64,000 bases of DNA from Flavobacteriaceae bacterium (GTDB lineage: Bacteria; Bacteroidota; Bacteroidia; Flavobacteriales; Flavobacteriaceae): NCBI GenBank assembly GCA_947491985.1, contig CANLLR010000013.1, positions 1-64,000 of the forward strand. The letters are read 5' to 3'. The translations under genes and the position numbers were made by a program. Below the pieces are notes generated by a model. That model was not told where the DNA came from, ran no database searches, and was given only the letters and a program-made list of their open reading frames with translations. Below, piece by piece: positions 18,130-26,299 of the stretch. The first letter of the stretch is position 1, and the number at the start of each line of letters is the position of its first letter.

Positions 18130-19749
18130 TTATAAATTATCAATGATTTTATCTTTCGGATAACGCACTTTGTAGCTTATCCTAATTTTTTTGGTTTCGT
18201 TGGGTTGAAGTTTCAAATCCCAAGTTAAGATTCCGGTTTCTGTGTTTACTTTTGCTTTGCCGTCGTCTAACAATTCAATCGAAATTTCTTTGTCGGTGCT
18301 CAACGGATATTGGTCTTTTAGCAACATTTGCACTGCTTCTTTTTTGTTATTTCTGACTGTCAAATCGTAGGTAAACGTTTGTTCTTTATAGGAAGACAGG
18401 AATTTGGTTCCTGATTTATCAACTACTTTTTCACGTTTGATAGAGATTTTTTTGTCTCTTCCCATACTTAAATTTAGCGTGTCTGTTGTTTGATTTGGAT
18501 TGATGGTTGTTTTTCCAACATACAAACTTTCAAAAATGATATTGGCTTCCCCAGATAATAAATTGTACTTGGAATAATCGTTGATTTCAGCCAATAAAAA
18601 GGCTTCTTTATCTACTCTTGGTGCTGCATAATATTTGTAGGTTGCTGGTAATTTTATTTCTTTCAAAGCTACACTGTGCACTTTTCCGTTGGATAAAATA
18701 TCGTAAAGAATGTCAATGTCGAAAGATACGTTGAGTTGGTTTTCATTGATAGTAGTGAAGTTTGAAATGGAAGAAGTAGTATCCCTATATTTTGTAACTT
18801 TTCCGTACCCTTGAACCACCACTTCTTGTAAAGTATTTGATTTTGCATCACCATTCCTAAATTTATCATCATATTCGTATGGATTTGAATAGCGAAGAAA
18901 CCATGAACTTAAAAGAGGCGCCTGATTATTCTGATTCGGATTACCGCTCGACAATGTCAATTTCACTTTCTTCCAATCGATTCCTGAATTTTGAACCACT
19001 TGTGCTTTGTACATCATGTTAATTGGAGTTGTTATATTGTCGGCACGCAAATCGTAAAAAGGCGTCCACGATGCCGAATTGGTCAAGTAATTAATATCTA
19101 AATTAACGGAACCTGCCACTTCGTTCATGACTTGCAAAATGAGTTTTCCTTTGGATGCTTTTTCTTCTTTTTGGGTATTGATTTCGAGTTGGGCGTTGAG
19201 ATTGGCTAACTTTTTTGTAGCGTTGGCTTCTTTTTCTTGTAGCACTACAATGGTATTGTCGAGTTCGGTACGTTTGGATTTGTAATACTCAACGAGTTTC
19301 ATCAATTCGGTGACGTTCAACCCGGTATTAGCGCCACTTACCATTTGATTTTGATCGAGCAAAACAATGGTTTGTTGGTTCGAGTAAATGTCTATTTGAA
19401 TTTTTTTAATGTCTTTTTTGACTAACGTAATACTATCACGGACTTTCTTTATGATCGGATTGCTTTCGTCGATTTCGTATTCGGAAATGTAATTTTGGGT
19501 GAACTGCACCGATAAAACCGTCACTGAAGCTGGTGCGCCAATTTGTACCGTGTTTTCATTTAAGTAATCGGCGACATTTTTTATCACTATTTCACTCGTT
19601 CCAACAGGAAGATTTACCAAAGTGGTTTGCGATAATTCGGCGGCATTAAAATACACCGTTGCCGCTTTGACCTTGGCGGAAGTAAAAATGGGTTTTTGAG
19701 CAAAAGTGAATGCTGAAACCAGAAAAGCAATTGCAATTATTTTTTTCAT
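18130..19749 (-). CDS. DUF4139 (mucoidy inhibitor MuiA-like) protein
   Basis: An exported 539-residue protein with a signal peptide (cleavage near FTFAQ, residue 17). An N-terminal DUF4140 region (about 25-125) and a coiled coil (about 130-200) precede the C-terminal DUF4139 beta-rich domain (about 215-535; ASWTPFYDLRAD, LSSGNPNQN, LPATYKYYAAPRVD). The function of the family is unsettled. Between the strands is TLQEVVVQGYGK, the phrase typical of TonB-receptor plug boundaries, which is unusual here. It is monocistronic as far as can be seen. Confidence 0.85.
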   Translation of the reverse strand: MKKIIAIAFLVSAFTFAQKPIFTSAKVKAATVYFNAAELSQTTLVNLPVGTSEIVIKNVADYLNENTVQIGAPASVTVLSVQFTQNYISEYEIDESNPIIKKVRDSITLVKKDIKKIQIDIYSNQQTIVLLDQNQMVSGANTGLNVTELMKLVEYYKSKRTELDNTIVVLQEKEANATKKLANLNAQLEINTQKEEKASKGKLILQVMNEVAGSVNLDINYLTNSASWTPFYDLRADNITTPINMMYKAQVVQNSGIDWKKVKLTLSSGNPNQNNQAPLLSSWFLRYSNPYEYDDKFRNGDAKSNTLQEVVVQGYGKVTKYRDTTSSISNFTTINENQLNVSFDIDILYDILSNGKVHSVALKEIKLPATYKYYAAPRVDKEAFLLAEINDYSKYNLLSGEANIIFESLYVGKTTINPNQTTDTLNLSMGRDKKISIKREKVVDKSGTKFLSSYKEQTFTYDLTVRNNKKEAVQMLLKDQYPLSTDKEISIELLDDGKAKVNTETGILTWDLKLQPNETKKIRISYKVRYPKDKIIDNL

Positions 19750-20076
19750 CGTAGTGGATTTTTATGTCTATAGAGGTTGTTTGGGATAAAAAGGTTGGAA
19801 AGCCATGTTGAAAAATTTAAAATTTCTTATCCCAAAGGCGCAATTAATTGTTCTACTCCTGCTTTTTGTGAGGCGTATTTTTGCTGCAATTCGGAGTTTT
19901 CTCCCATTCGTATGTAATATTCAAAGCTTTATTGGCAAAGAATTTTTTATGGTACATAGTCTCTTTTGGAACTTGAGGATATGTAGTGTGAAACAACATT
20001 TCGTAATACGTATTAATTAGTTGGGATATTTCGCTAAAAGATTTCAATTAGTTGATTTTTATTCCAAGAACTATAG
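19750..20076. other. 327-base region without a convincing gene
   Basis: It holds an inverted repeat TTTGGGATAA (19780-19789) / TTATCCCAAA (19827-19836) and a 64-codon minus frame (19853-20047, TTG start) reading MKSFSEISQLINTYYEML. The frame matches no family I know and could be a decayed gene fragment or chance. Plus-strand frames here look non-coding. Confidence 0.4.
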
Positions 20077-20541
20077 CTATTTTTTGGCTTCTTCTACCTT
20101 TAAACCAACGCCTAAAACATTGGGTAAATAGGGTCCATCAAATGAGTGAGAAACCATCACTTTGTAAGTTCCTTTTTGAAGTTGTACTTTTTCTTCTAGC
20201 ATGTAATTTAAATCGCAAAAATCGACACTACATTCACCCAATTCTTTACCTGAAGCATCTTTAATTTGCAAATCGGTTTGCTTTTTTTGCTCGTCTCTTT
20301 TTGGATTCAAAATGGTAAAATGAATCGGCACACTATTGAATTGGTAATCGTATACATGACTAAATCGAAAGGTAATGTTATACAATTTGGTTTCGTCATC
20401 AATTGTAAACTCATACGTTTTCACATCGGTTTTTGGCCATCGGTTTTTGGCAAAACCATCATCAAACTGGTTGAATATTTCTAATTTGTTGCAAGAGATG
20501 GCTAAGAAAAATAACCCAAATAGGAGTACCGCTTTTTTCAT
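20077..20541 (-). CDS. GldH-like lipoprotein
   Basis: A 154-residue lipoprotein. The lipobox FLAISC gives an acylated Cys at 17. The remainder is a beta-sandwich-like domain (TYEFTIDDETKLYNITFRF, YDYQFNSVPIHFTI, LQKGTYKVMVSH). Size, lipidation and the Y-x-I-x-FRF-x-H-x-Y pattern resemble GldH, an envelope component of gliding motility and type IX secretion. The usual gldH neighbours that I recall (ricT, a class A PBP) are absent, so it may be a paralogue or an unrelated lipoprotein of the same fold. It follows radA on the same strand. Confidence 0.5.
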   Translation of the reverse strand: MKKAVLLFGLFFLAISCNKLEIFNQFDDGFAKNRWPKTDVKTYEFTIDDETKLYNITFRFSHVYDYQFNSVPIHFTILNPKRDEQKKQTDLQIKDASGKELGECSVDFCDLNYMLEEKVQLQKGTYKVMVSHSFDGPYLPNVLGVGLKVEEAKK

Positions 20542-20598
20542 GGTTAAGGTTTACTTATCAAAAACGCTTTTGCAAGATAATTAGTATACAATGATGTT

Positions 20599-21960
20599 TT
20601 ACCCAAACAATTCACTGGCAACATCTTCAATTTTAGCCACCATTTGAATTTTAATTCCGCTATTCTTCAACGAAATTTTATTGTACTTGGACACAAAAAT
20701 GGTCGAAAATCCTAATTTTTCAGCTTCCTGAATGCGTTGGTCTACACGATTAACTGGCCGAATTTCACCTGAGAGTCCGACTTCGCCAGCAAAACAAAAA
20801 TCTTTATTAATCGGAATGTCTTCGTTGGATGATAAAATCGCTGCAACTACAGCCAAATCAATCGCAGGATCATCAATAGAAATTCCGCCCGTGATGTTCA
20901 AGAAAACATCCTTCGTTCCCAGTCGAAATCCGGCGCGCTTTTCCAAAACGGCCAAAATCATGTTAAGTCTTTTAGCATTATATCCTGTGGTGCTTCGCTG
21001 TGGTGTTCCATAAACAGCTGTCGAAACCAAGGCTTGAATCTCAATCATTAACGGTCGCATTCCTTCAAGCGTTGAAGCAATGGCGGTGCCCGATAATTCT
21101 TCGTTTTTATGGGATATTAATATTTCGGAAGGATTCGAAACTTCACGTAAACCTGAACCTTGCATTTCGTATATTCCGAGTTCGGCTGTTGATCCAAAAC
21201 GATTTTTCAACGAACGTAAAATACGGTACACATGATTGCGATCGCCTTCAAATTGCAAAACGGTATCGACCATGTGTTCGAGTATTTTTGGCCCAGCAAT
21301 GCTTCCGTCTTTTGTAATATGCCCGATTAAAATTACAGGAACATTGCTTTCCTTAGCAAATTTTATGAGTTCTGCAGTGGTTTCACGAATTTGTGAAATA
21401 CTTCCTGGAGACGATTCGATATAATCGGTGTGTAGGGTTTGAATCGAATCGATGATGACGATTTCGGGTTCAATTTCTTGAATTTGTCGGAAGATATTTT
21501 GCGTTTTAGTTTCCGTAAGGATAAAACAATTATCGCCGTTTGGCGTAATGCGTTCGGCGCGCATTTTTATTTGTTTCTGACTTTCTTCTCCCGAAACGTA
21601 TAAAGTTCGGTACGGCAATTTAAGCGAAATTTGCAGCAATAAGGTACTTTTCCCAATGCCAGGTTCACCGCCCAAAAGAATTAATGAGCCTGGCACAATT
21701 CCGCCACCAAGCACCCGATTTAATTCACCATCAGTCGTATCCATTCGGATTTCTTGTGTGGTATCGATTTCTGTGATTCGTAATGGTTTAGCCGCTTTTT
21801 TTACTTCTGATGAAGTAGGTTTCCACGAGGCTTTTTCTTCTTTTTGAATGACTTCTTCTACAATGGTATTCCATTCTTTACACGAATTGCATTGGCCTTG
21901 CCATTTGGCATATTGAGCACCACAATTCTGACAAAAAAAAGACGTTTTGATTTTGGACAT
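20599..21960 (-). CDS. radA: DNA repair protein RadA
   Basis: RecA-like branch-migration ATPase that processes recombination intermediates. The N-terminal C4 zinc finger is CQNCGAQYAKWQGQCNSCKEW. Walker A is GGEPGIGKSTL. Walker B is IVIIDSIQTL. The RadA-specific motif KNRFGS follows, and a C-terminal Lon-like domain begins near residue 290 (STTGYNAKRLNMILAVLEKR). The 453 residues are complete. It is last or near last in the minus-strand run from panC. Confidence 0.97.
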   Translation of the reverse strand: MSKIKTSFFCQNCGAQYAKWQGQCNSCKEWNTIVEEVIQKEEKASWKPTSSEVKKAAKPLRITEIDTTQEIRMDTTDGELNRVLGGGIVPGSLILLGGEPGIGKSTLLLQISLKLPYRTLYVSGEESQKQIKMRAERITPNGDNCFILTETKTQNIFRQIQEIEPEIVIIDSIQTLHTDYIESSPGSISQIRETTAELIKFAKESNVPVILIGHITKDGSIAGPKILEHMVDTVLQFEGDRNHVYRILRSLKNRFGSTAELGIYEMQGSGLREVSNPSEILISHKNEELSGTAIASTLEGMRPLMIEIQALVSTAVYGTPQRSTTGYNAKRLNMILAVLEKRAGFRLGTKDVFLNITGGISIDDPAIDLAVVAAILSSNEDIPINKDFCFAGEVGLSGEIRPVNRVDQRIQEAEKLGFSTIFVSKYNKISLKNSGIKIQMVAKIEDVASELFG

Positions 21961-21979
21961 GTAAGGGTAAATTCAGTAA

Positions 21980-23128
21980 TTATTTTTTAATTTGCGTCCG
22001 TAACTCGGCTGCTTTATCGAGCATCATTTCTTTATTCAAATAGCCAATAGGTTCCATCGTAAAAGCATTTTGATACGACTTGACTGCTCGTTTTAAGTCG
22101 CCTGAATTTTCATAAAACCGTGCCATAAAATATTCTCCCATCAAGGCTCGTGGATAGGCTTTATTTGCTAATTGTGCTAATTGTTCAAATTCGGTATAGG
22201 CTTTATTTTTTATGATAGCCGATTCGATAGCTCTAAAATCATTGACGCGAATGGTAGTTTTAAATCCCAATGTTTTTTCTAGATTTTCGTATTTGGTTTT
22301 TAAATAATCGGCATAACCGGATGGAAGTTTGACAATTTTTTCTTGGTATTCGTTGGTTGAAATGGGTTGATATGAAGCGAAAAATTGATACAATGCGTTG
22401 GGTATCGAATACAAAACCAACGAATAATGCGTAGCACTTTTAAACTCATCGTATTTATAATTGAGTTTAGGATTAGTCACTGTTTTGATGTTGTCGTCGA
22501 GCATTTTTATGTCTTCTTTCATCTTTTTAATGTCGCCATCCGCCGAAGCCAAATAGTAGTAAATAGGTTTGTCGAAAGAGTTCAAACGCGCTGGGATGTT
22601 GACTTCCATTCCAGTGCCCAACTCCGGACTTAAAGCCATGTAAGCATTGAACAACGGTTGGTCCTTAAACAAATACAAATTGATAAATCCGGCAGTAATG
22701 TCGTGACCTGCAATCATTTTAAACGGTGCGATTCGGTATTTACTTTCGATGTACGGAAGCAATTCACCACCAATAAATTCAAAAAAACGGGCAGCTTTTC
22801 CGTCAGGCAAACCTTCATCGTTTAAAGTACAATCTTCAAAACGTTCGCCATTTTTGTTTTGGCTTACACCTACCACAATCATTTCGGGTAAATCGTCCCA
22901 ATAATTCCCATAGCTTAATGCACCGTGAAAAGCATCAAATAAATAATCGCCATCAAGAAGAATCACTAAAGGATAGGTTTTTTTAGATTGGCTATCATAA
23001 GAAGGAGGAATTGAGATAGTAAGTTCTCTTTTCATATCCATTCTTCTGGAGAGAATTGTATCTTTTATTTTTTGCGAAAAGCCTGAAAAAGCAACGGTAA
23101 GGGCTACAAGTAGTAGAAATTTTTTCAT
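21980..23128 (-). CDS. esterase-like alpha/beta hydrolase fold protein with altered nucleophile
   Basis: An exported protein of 382 residues (signal peptide to about FSGFSQ, residue 19) with an enterochelin-esterase/EstD-like fold (TYPLVILLDGDYLFDAF, MIVVGVSQN). The nucleophile elbow reads GHDITAG at 141-147, where the family has GHSxGG, so the catalytic Ser is Asp143. The His side is kept (SATHYSLV, His234). A TPR-like helical tail covers about 320-380. Either it is a non-hydrolytic family member or it uses a different residue. It lies between the flippase-like gene and radA. Confidence 0.75.
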   Translation of the reverse strand: MKKFLLLVALTVAFSGFSQKIKDTILSRRMDMKRELTISIPPSYDSQSKKTYPLVILLDGDYLFDAFHGALSYGNYWDDLPEMIVVGVSQNKNGERFEDCTLNDEGLPDGKAARFFEFIGGELLPYIESKYRIAPFKMIAGHDITAGFINLYLFKDQPLFNAYMALSPELGTGMEVNIPARLNSFDKPIYYYLASADGDIKKMKEDIKMLDDNIKTVTNPKLNYKYDEFKSATHYSLVLYSIPNALYQFFASYQPISTNEYQEKIVKLPSGYADYLKTKYENLEKTLGFKTTIRVNDFRAIESAIIKNKAYTEFEQLAQLANKAYPRALMGEYFMARFYENSGDLKRAVKSYQNAFTMEPIGYLNKEMMLDKAAELRTQIKK

Positions 23129-23188
23129 GATTATATTGATTACGTTTAAGAATAACTAAGGTAGTTTAAACTCAAGCAATATAATAAA

Positions 23189-24157
23189 TTATTTCTTATT
23201 TAGTAGTGGTAATAATACGTAAGATAGCAATCCAAGAAGAATAGTGAGTAAGGTTTGTGATGTCCAAACGAGCCACCCAAATGCGGTTCCTATATCGTTA
23301 GAAATTCCGTAAAGCGAAAAAATAAGTGCTATTGATAAGGGATAAGCGCCTAATCCTCCGTTTGAAAATCCCACTGCAAGGCTACCAAAAATGAATCCCA
23401 TCACGACGACATCAAAACTAATATTGGCTGTTTCTGGCAAGGCAAAAATGGTTACGTAAAACATCAATAAATACGAAAACCAAATAAAAAAGGAGTAAAA
23501 AATGTAAGACCAGCGATCTTCCATTCGGTAAACACTGAGAATGCCCTCAACCAAACCTGAAAGTTTTTGTTTGAGTTTTTTTACGATACTCCATTCGGCA
23601 TACATCCAAATACAGATAAAAATTATAAAGAGTAAAAACCCTACAATGACAGCATAAATAATGGTTTGTAGCGAAACATTTTTATCCAATAAAAATTGGT
23701 ACAAGGTATCAAACTGCGAAACAAAACCGATAGTTACGAAAAGTAAAAAAATGATAAAGTCGACAATGCGTTCAGCCACGATGGTTCCGAATGCTTTGTC
23801 AAATGGAACGCCTTCATATTTTTTGAGTAAGGCTGCTCTTGAAATTTCGCCCGATCGTGGAATGGTGAGATTGACCAAATACGAAACGCAAACGGTAAAT
23901 AAATTGTTTTTAAATTGGGTTTGGTACCCTAAATGGCGCAAGGCATATTTCCATCGGTAGGCTCTTGCCCAAAACCCAAAAAGGGCAACAAAAAGCGACA
24001 AATAAATATAGGTGTAATTGGCTTTTTGAAAACTCAATTTAATATTGTCGAGTTCTTGAGAAGTTAAGGTGCTATATTGGTAATAAATTATTCCTAAACC
24101 AATTAGTAATGGCAGAACAATGGTGAGTACTTTACTAATTTGCTTTTTTACCGGCAT
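23189..24157 (-). CDS. lysylphosphatidylglycerol synthase-type membrane protein (flippase-like, UPF0104)
   Basis: An integral inner-membrane protein of 322 residues with about eight hydrophobic helices, matching only the transmembrane part of MprF/aglD-type proteins (ARAYRWKYALRHLG, NLTIPRSGEISRAALLKKYE, VAERIVDFIIF, GGLGAYPLSIALIF). There is no aminoacyl-transferase domain, so lipid or glycolipid transport is the likely role (inference). The ATG overlaps the panD stop by one base (TAATG), so it is translationally coupled. Confidence 0.87.
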   Translation of the reverse strand: MPVKKQISKVLTIVLPLLIGLGIIYYQYSTLTSQELDNIKLSFQKANYTYIYLSLFVALFGFWARAYRWKYALRHLGYQTQFKNNLFTVCVSYLVNLTIPRSGEISRAALLKKYEGVPFDKAFGTIVAERIVDFIIFLLFVTIGFVSQFDTLYQFLLDKNVSLQTIIYAVIVGFLLFIIFICIWMYAEWSIVKKLKQKLSGLVEGILSVYRMEDRWSYIFYSFFIWFSYLLMFYVTIFALPETANISFDVVVMGFIFGSLAVGFSNGGLGAYPLSIALIFSLYGISNDIGTAFGWLVWTSQTLLTILLGLLSYVLLPLLNKK

Positions 24158-24507
24158 TATGTCAACGAATTGTCAATTTCATTCGGAAAAACTAGCCAAG
24201 GTTTAAATGTTTTGGCTTCTTCAAAATCTAAAGTAGCATACGAAATAACGATGATAATATCTCCAGGTTGCACTTTTCTTGCAGCCGGTCCGTTAAGTGT
24301 AACTTCGCCCGAATTTTTACCGCCTTTGATGACATATGTTTCAAAACGCTCGCCATTATTGATATTTACAATAGAAACTTTTTCGCCTTCAATAAGATTT
24401 GAGGCGTTCATTAAGGCTTCGTCAATAGTAATGCTGCCAATGTAATTTAAATCGGCACCGGTTACTTTAACCCTGTGAATTTTTGATTTTACAACTTGAA
24501 TTTGCAT
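24157..24507 (-). CDS. panD: aspartate 1-decarboxylase
   Basis: Pyruvoyl enzyme converting L-aspartate to beta-alanine for pantothenate and CoA synthesis. The self-cleavage site Gly24-Ser25 lies in NYIGSITID, and Ser25 becomes the pyruvoyl group. Other conserved segments are [33 protein letters not shown] and IVISYA. At 116 residues it is typical. It sits 13 bases after panC in the same operon, so beta-alanine and pantoate-beta-alanine ligase are made together. Confidence 0.97.
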   Translation of the reverse strand: MQIQVVKSKIHRVKVTGADLNYIGSITIDEALMNASNLIEGEKVSIVNINNGERFETYVIKGGKNSGEVTLNGPAARKVQPGDIIIVISYATLDFEEAKTFKPWLVFPNEIDNSLT

Positions 24508-24520
24508 GGGGCAAAGGTAA

Positions 24521-25369
24521 TTAATTTAATGAAATAGTATCAATCAATCGAACATTGTTAACAAAAACCGCTATAAAAGCCCTGTATTTTTTGTTTTTAT
24601 TTTTTCGTACACAAGGCAATAACGAGGCTTCATCGGCGATTTCAAAATACTCCAATTTAAAATCAAATTGATTTTGAAATGCTTTAGCAACAAATTCTTT
24701 CAACTCCTTAGCAGATTTCGTTCCAAAAAGCTGTTTGGTTTGTTGTAATGTTTTGTAAATCAACGCGCCTTTTGAACGTTCTTCTTGCGATAATCGTTCG
24801 TTTCTGGAACTCATGGCAAGTCCGTTTTTTTCTCTGTAAATAGCACAACCGATTACGTTTACTGGTATTTTTTCTTTTTCAACAAGTTTTTTTACGATTT
24901 GCAATTGCTGAAAATCTTTTTCGCCAAAATAAGCGTTGTTGGGTTGTACAATTTCGAAAAAGCGTTGTACTACCGTTCCAACACCGTCAAAATGTCCGGG
25001 ACGAAATTTACCTTCCATTTGATTTTCCAACCCGTCAAAATTATAGTATTGGGATTGGGTTTTTCCTTCGTAAATATCTTCTACCGTCGGAGCATAAACA
25101 ATAATTTGATCCGAAACCGATTTGATTTTTTCGATGTCACTGTCTAACTTTCGTGGGTATTTTTTTAAATCTTCTGGATTGTTAAACTGAGTGGGATTAA
25201 CAAAAATACTCATTACCGTTATTTGATTATGGGATAAAGAAGTTTGTAATAACGACAAATGTCCGTCGTGTAAAGCACCCATTGTAGGGACAAAGCCCAG
25301 CGTAGTTTTTGCACTACGAATAGGTTGTAAGTGCTTGTTTAAATCAACTTTATTGTTGAAAATGAGCAT
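24521..25369 (-). CDS. panC: pantothenate synthetase
   Basis: ATP-dependent ligase joining pantoate and beta-alanine. Motifs are [15 protein letters not shown] (HxGH), [43 protein letters not shown] and MSSRNERL (KMSKS-like). The 282 residues are complete. A -7 box TAAGTTTG (25393-25400, minus strand) lies 24 bases upstream, in the intergenic region shared with the divergent GT5 gene. It is the first gene of the panC-panD-flippase-esterase-radA run. Confidence 0.97.
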   Translation of the reverse strand: MLIFNNKVDLNKHLQPIRSAKTTLGFVPTMGALHDGHLSLLQTSLSHNQITVMSIFVNPTQFNNPEDLKKYPRKLDSDIEKIKSVSDQIIVYAPTVEDIYEGKTQSQYYNFDGLENQMEGKFRPGHFDGVGTVVQRFFEIVQPNNAYFGEKDFQQLQIVKKLVEKEKIPVNVIGCAIYREKNGLAMSSRNERLSQEERSKGALIYKTLQQTKQLFGTKSAKELKEFVAKAFQNQFDFKLEYFEIADEASLLPCVRKNKNKKYRAFIAVFVNNVRLIDTISLN

Positions 25370-25392
25370 GTGTTTTTTATTGAAATAGGGTA

Positions 25393-25439
25393 CAAACTTA
25401 CACTTTTAGTAAATAACTGCATAAATTTTTGTAATTTTG
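25393..25439. promoter_or_regulatory. divergent -7 elements of panC and the GT5 gene
   Basis: TAAGTTTG on the minus strand (25393-25400) faces panC. TAATTTTG on the plus strand (25432-25439) faces the GT5-domain gene. Both match TAnnTTTG. No TTG stands at 17-23 bases for either. Confidence 0.55.
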
Positions 25440-25477
25440 CCTGTTTTTTATTGCCTTTAAACAAAATAAATTTCATT

Positions 25478-26281
25478 ATGGAAGACAAGAGGATATTGTA
25501 TGTATCATCTGAAGTGGTGCCTTATTTGGCAGAGAACGAAGTTTCATTGATGTCGTATGACGTGCCAAAAATGGTTAATGATCAAGGAGGACAGATTCGG
25601 ATTTTTATGCCTCGCTATGGCAATATCAACGAAAGAAGACACCAATTGCATGAAGTAATCCGTTTGTCTGGAATGAATTTGGTAGTAAATGACCTAGACA
25701 TGCCTTTGATTATAAAAGTTGCATCAATCCCCAAAGAACGCATTCAAGTATATTTTATTGATAACGACGAATATTTTAAACGAAAAGCAACGTTTTCAGG
25801 CGAAGACGGCGTGATGTATCCTGATAATGACGAACGTGCGATATTTTTTGCCAAAGGCGTTATCGAAACGGTAAAAAAATTAAACTGGGTTCCCGATATC
25901 ATTCACGTACACGGTTGGATGGCAGCTTTGCTTCCGATATACATGAAGCATTATTATAAAGACGAGGCTTTATTTTCAGAAACTAAAATCATCAGTTCTA
26001 TTTACAGTCAATCGTTTGAAGGTACTTTAGATGTGGAACTCATTAACAAAGTGAAATTTGACGGCATTCCTCATGATGCGATTGCTGACTTGGAAATTCC
26101 GAATTATGAGAACATTTTAAAATCGTCGATTTTACATTCGGATGGCGTAATCATTGCCTCTGAGAATCTTTCTTCAAGTTTAACAAAATTTATAGAATCT
26201 TCAGGAAAAGCTTTTTTACCTTTCGCCTCCAAAGACGTGTTCGCACATGCCTACACGTCCTTCTATAAAAATATGCTATAA
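25478..26281 (+). CDS. short glycogen/starch synthase-like GT5 N-domain protein
   Basis: 267 residues matching only the N-terminal (acceptor) Rossmann half of GT5 glycogen synthase: ILYVSSEVVPYLAE, GGQIRIFMPRYGNINERRH, WVPDIIHVHGWMAALLP. The whole ADP-glucose-binding C-terminal half is missing, and the ADP-glucose loop KxGGLxDV is replaced by LAENEVSLMSYDV. It is thus unlikely to be an ordinary glycogen synthase. I use ATG 25478, because the frame open from 25370 overlaps panC and its promoter. It is followed by the DUF4270 gene and glmS. Confidence 0.8.
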   Translation: MEDKRILYVSSEVVPYLAENEVSLMSYDVPKMVNDQGGQIRIFMPRYGNINERRHQLHEVIRLSGMNLVVNDLDMPLIIKVASIPKERIQVYFIDNDEYFKRKATFSGEDGVMYPDNDERAIFFAKGVIETVKKLNWVPDIIHVHGWMAALLPIYMKHYYKDEALFSETKIISSIYSQSFEGTLDVELINKVKFDGIPHDAIADLEIPNYENILKSSILHSDGVIIASENLSSSLTKFIESSGKAFLPFASKDVFAHAYTSFYKNML

Positions 26282-26299
26282 TAATTTTCAAAAATAAGT

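Noticed and set aside
25370..25477. upstream extension of the GT5 gene
   Set aside because: It would start next to the panC ATG and contains both divergent promoters. ATG 25478 begins the recognisable GT5 fold.
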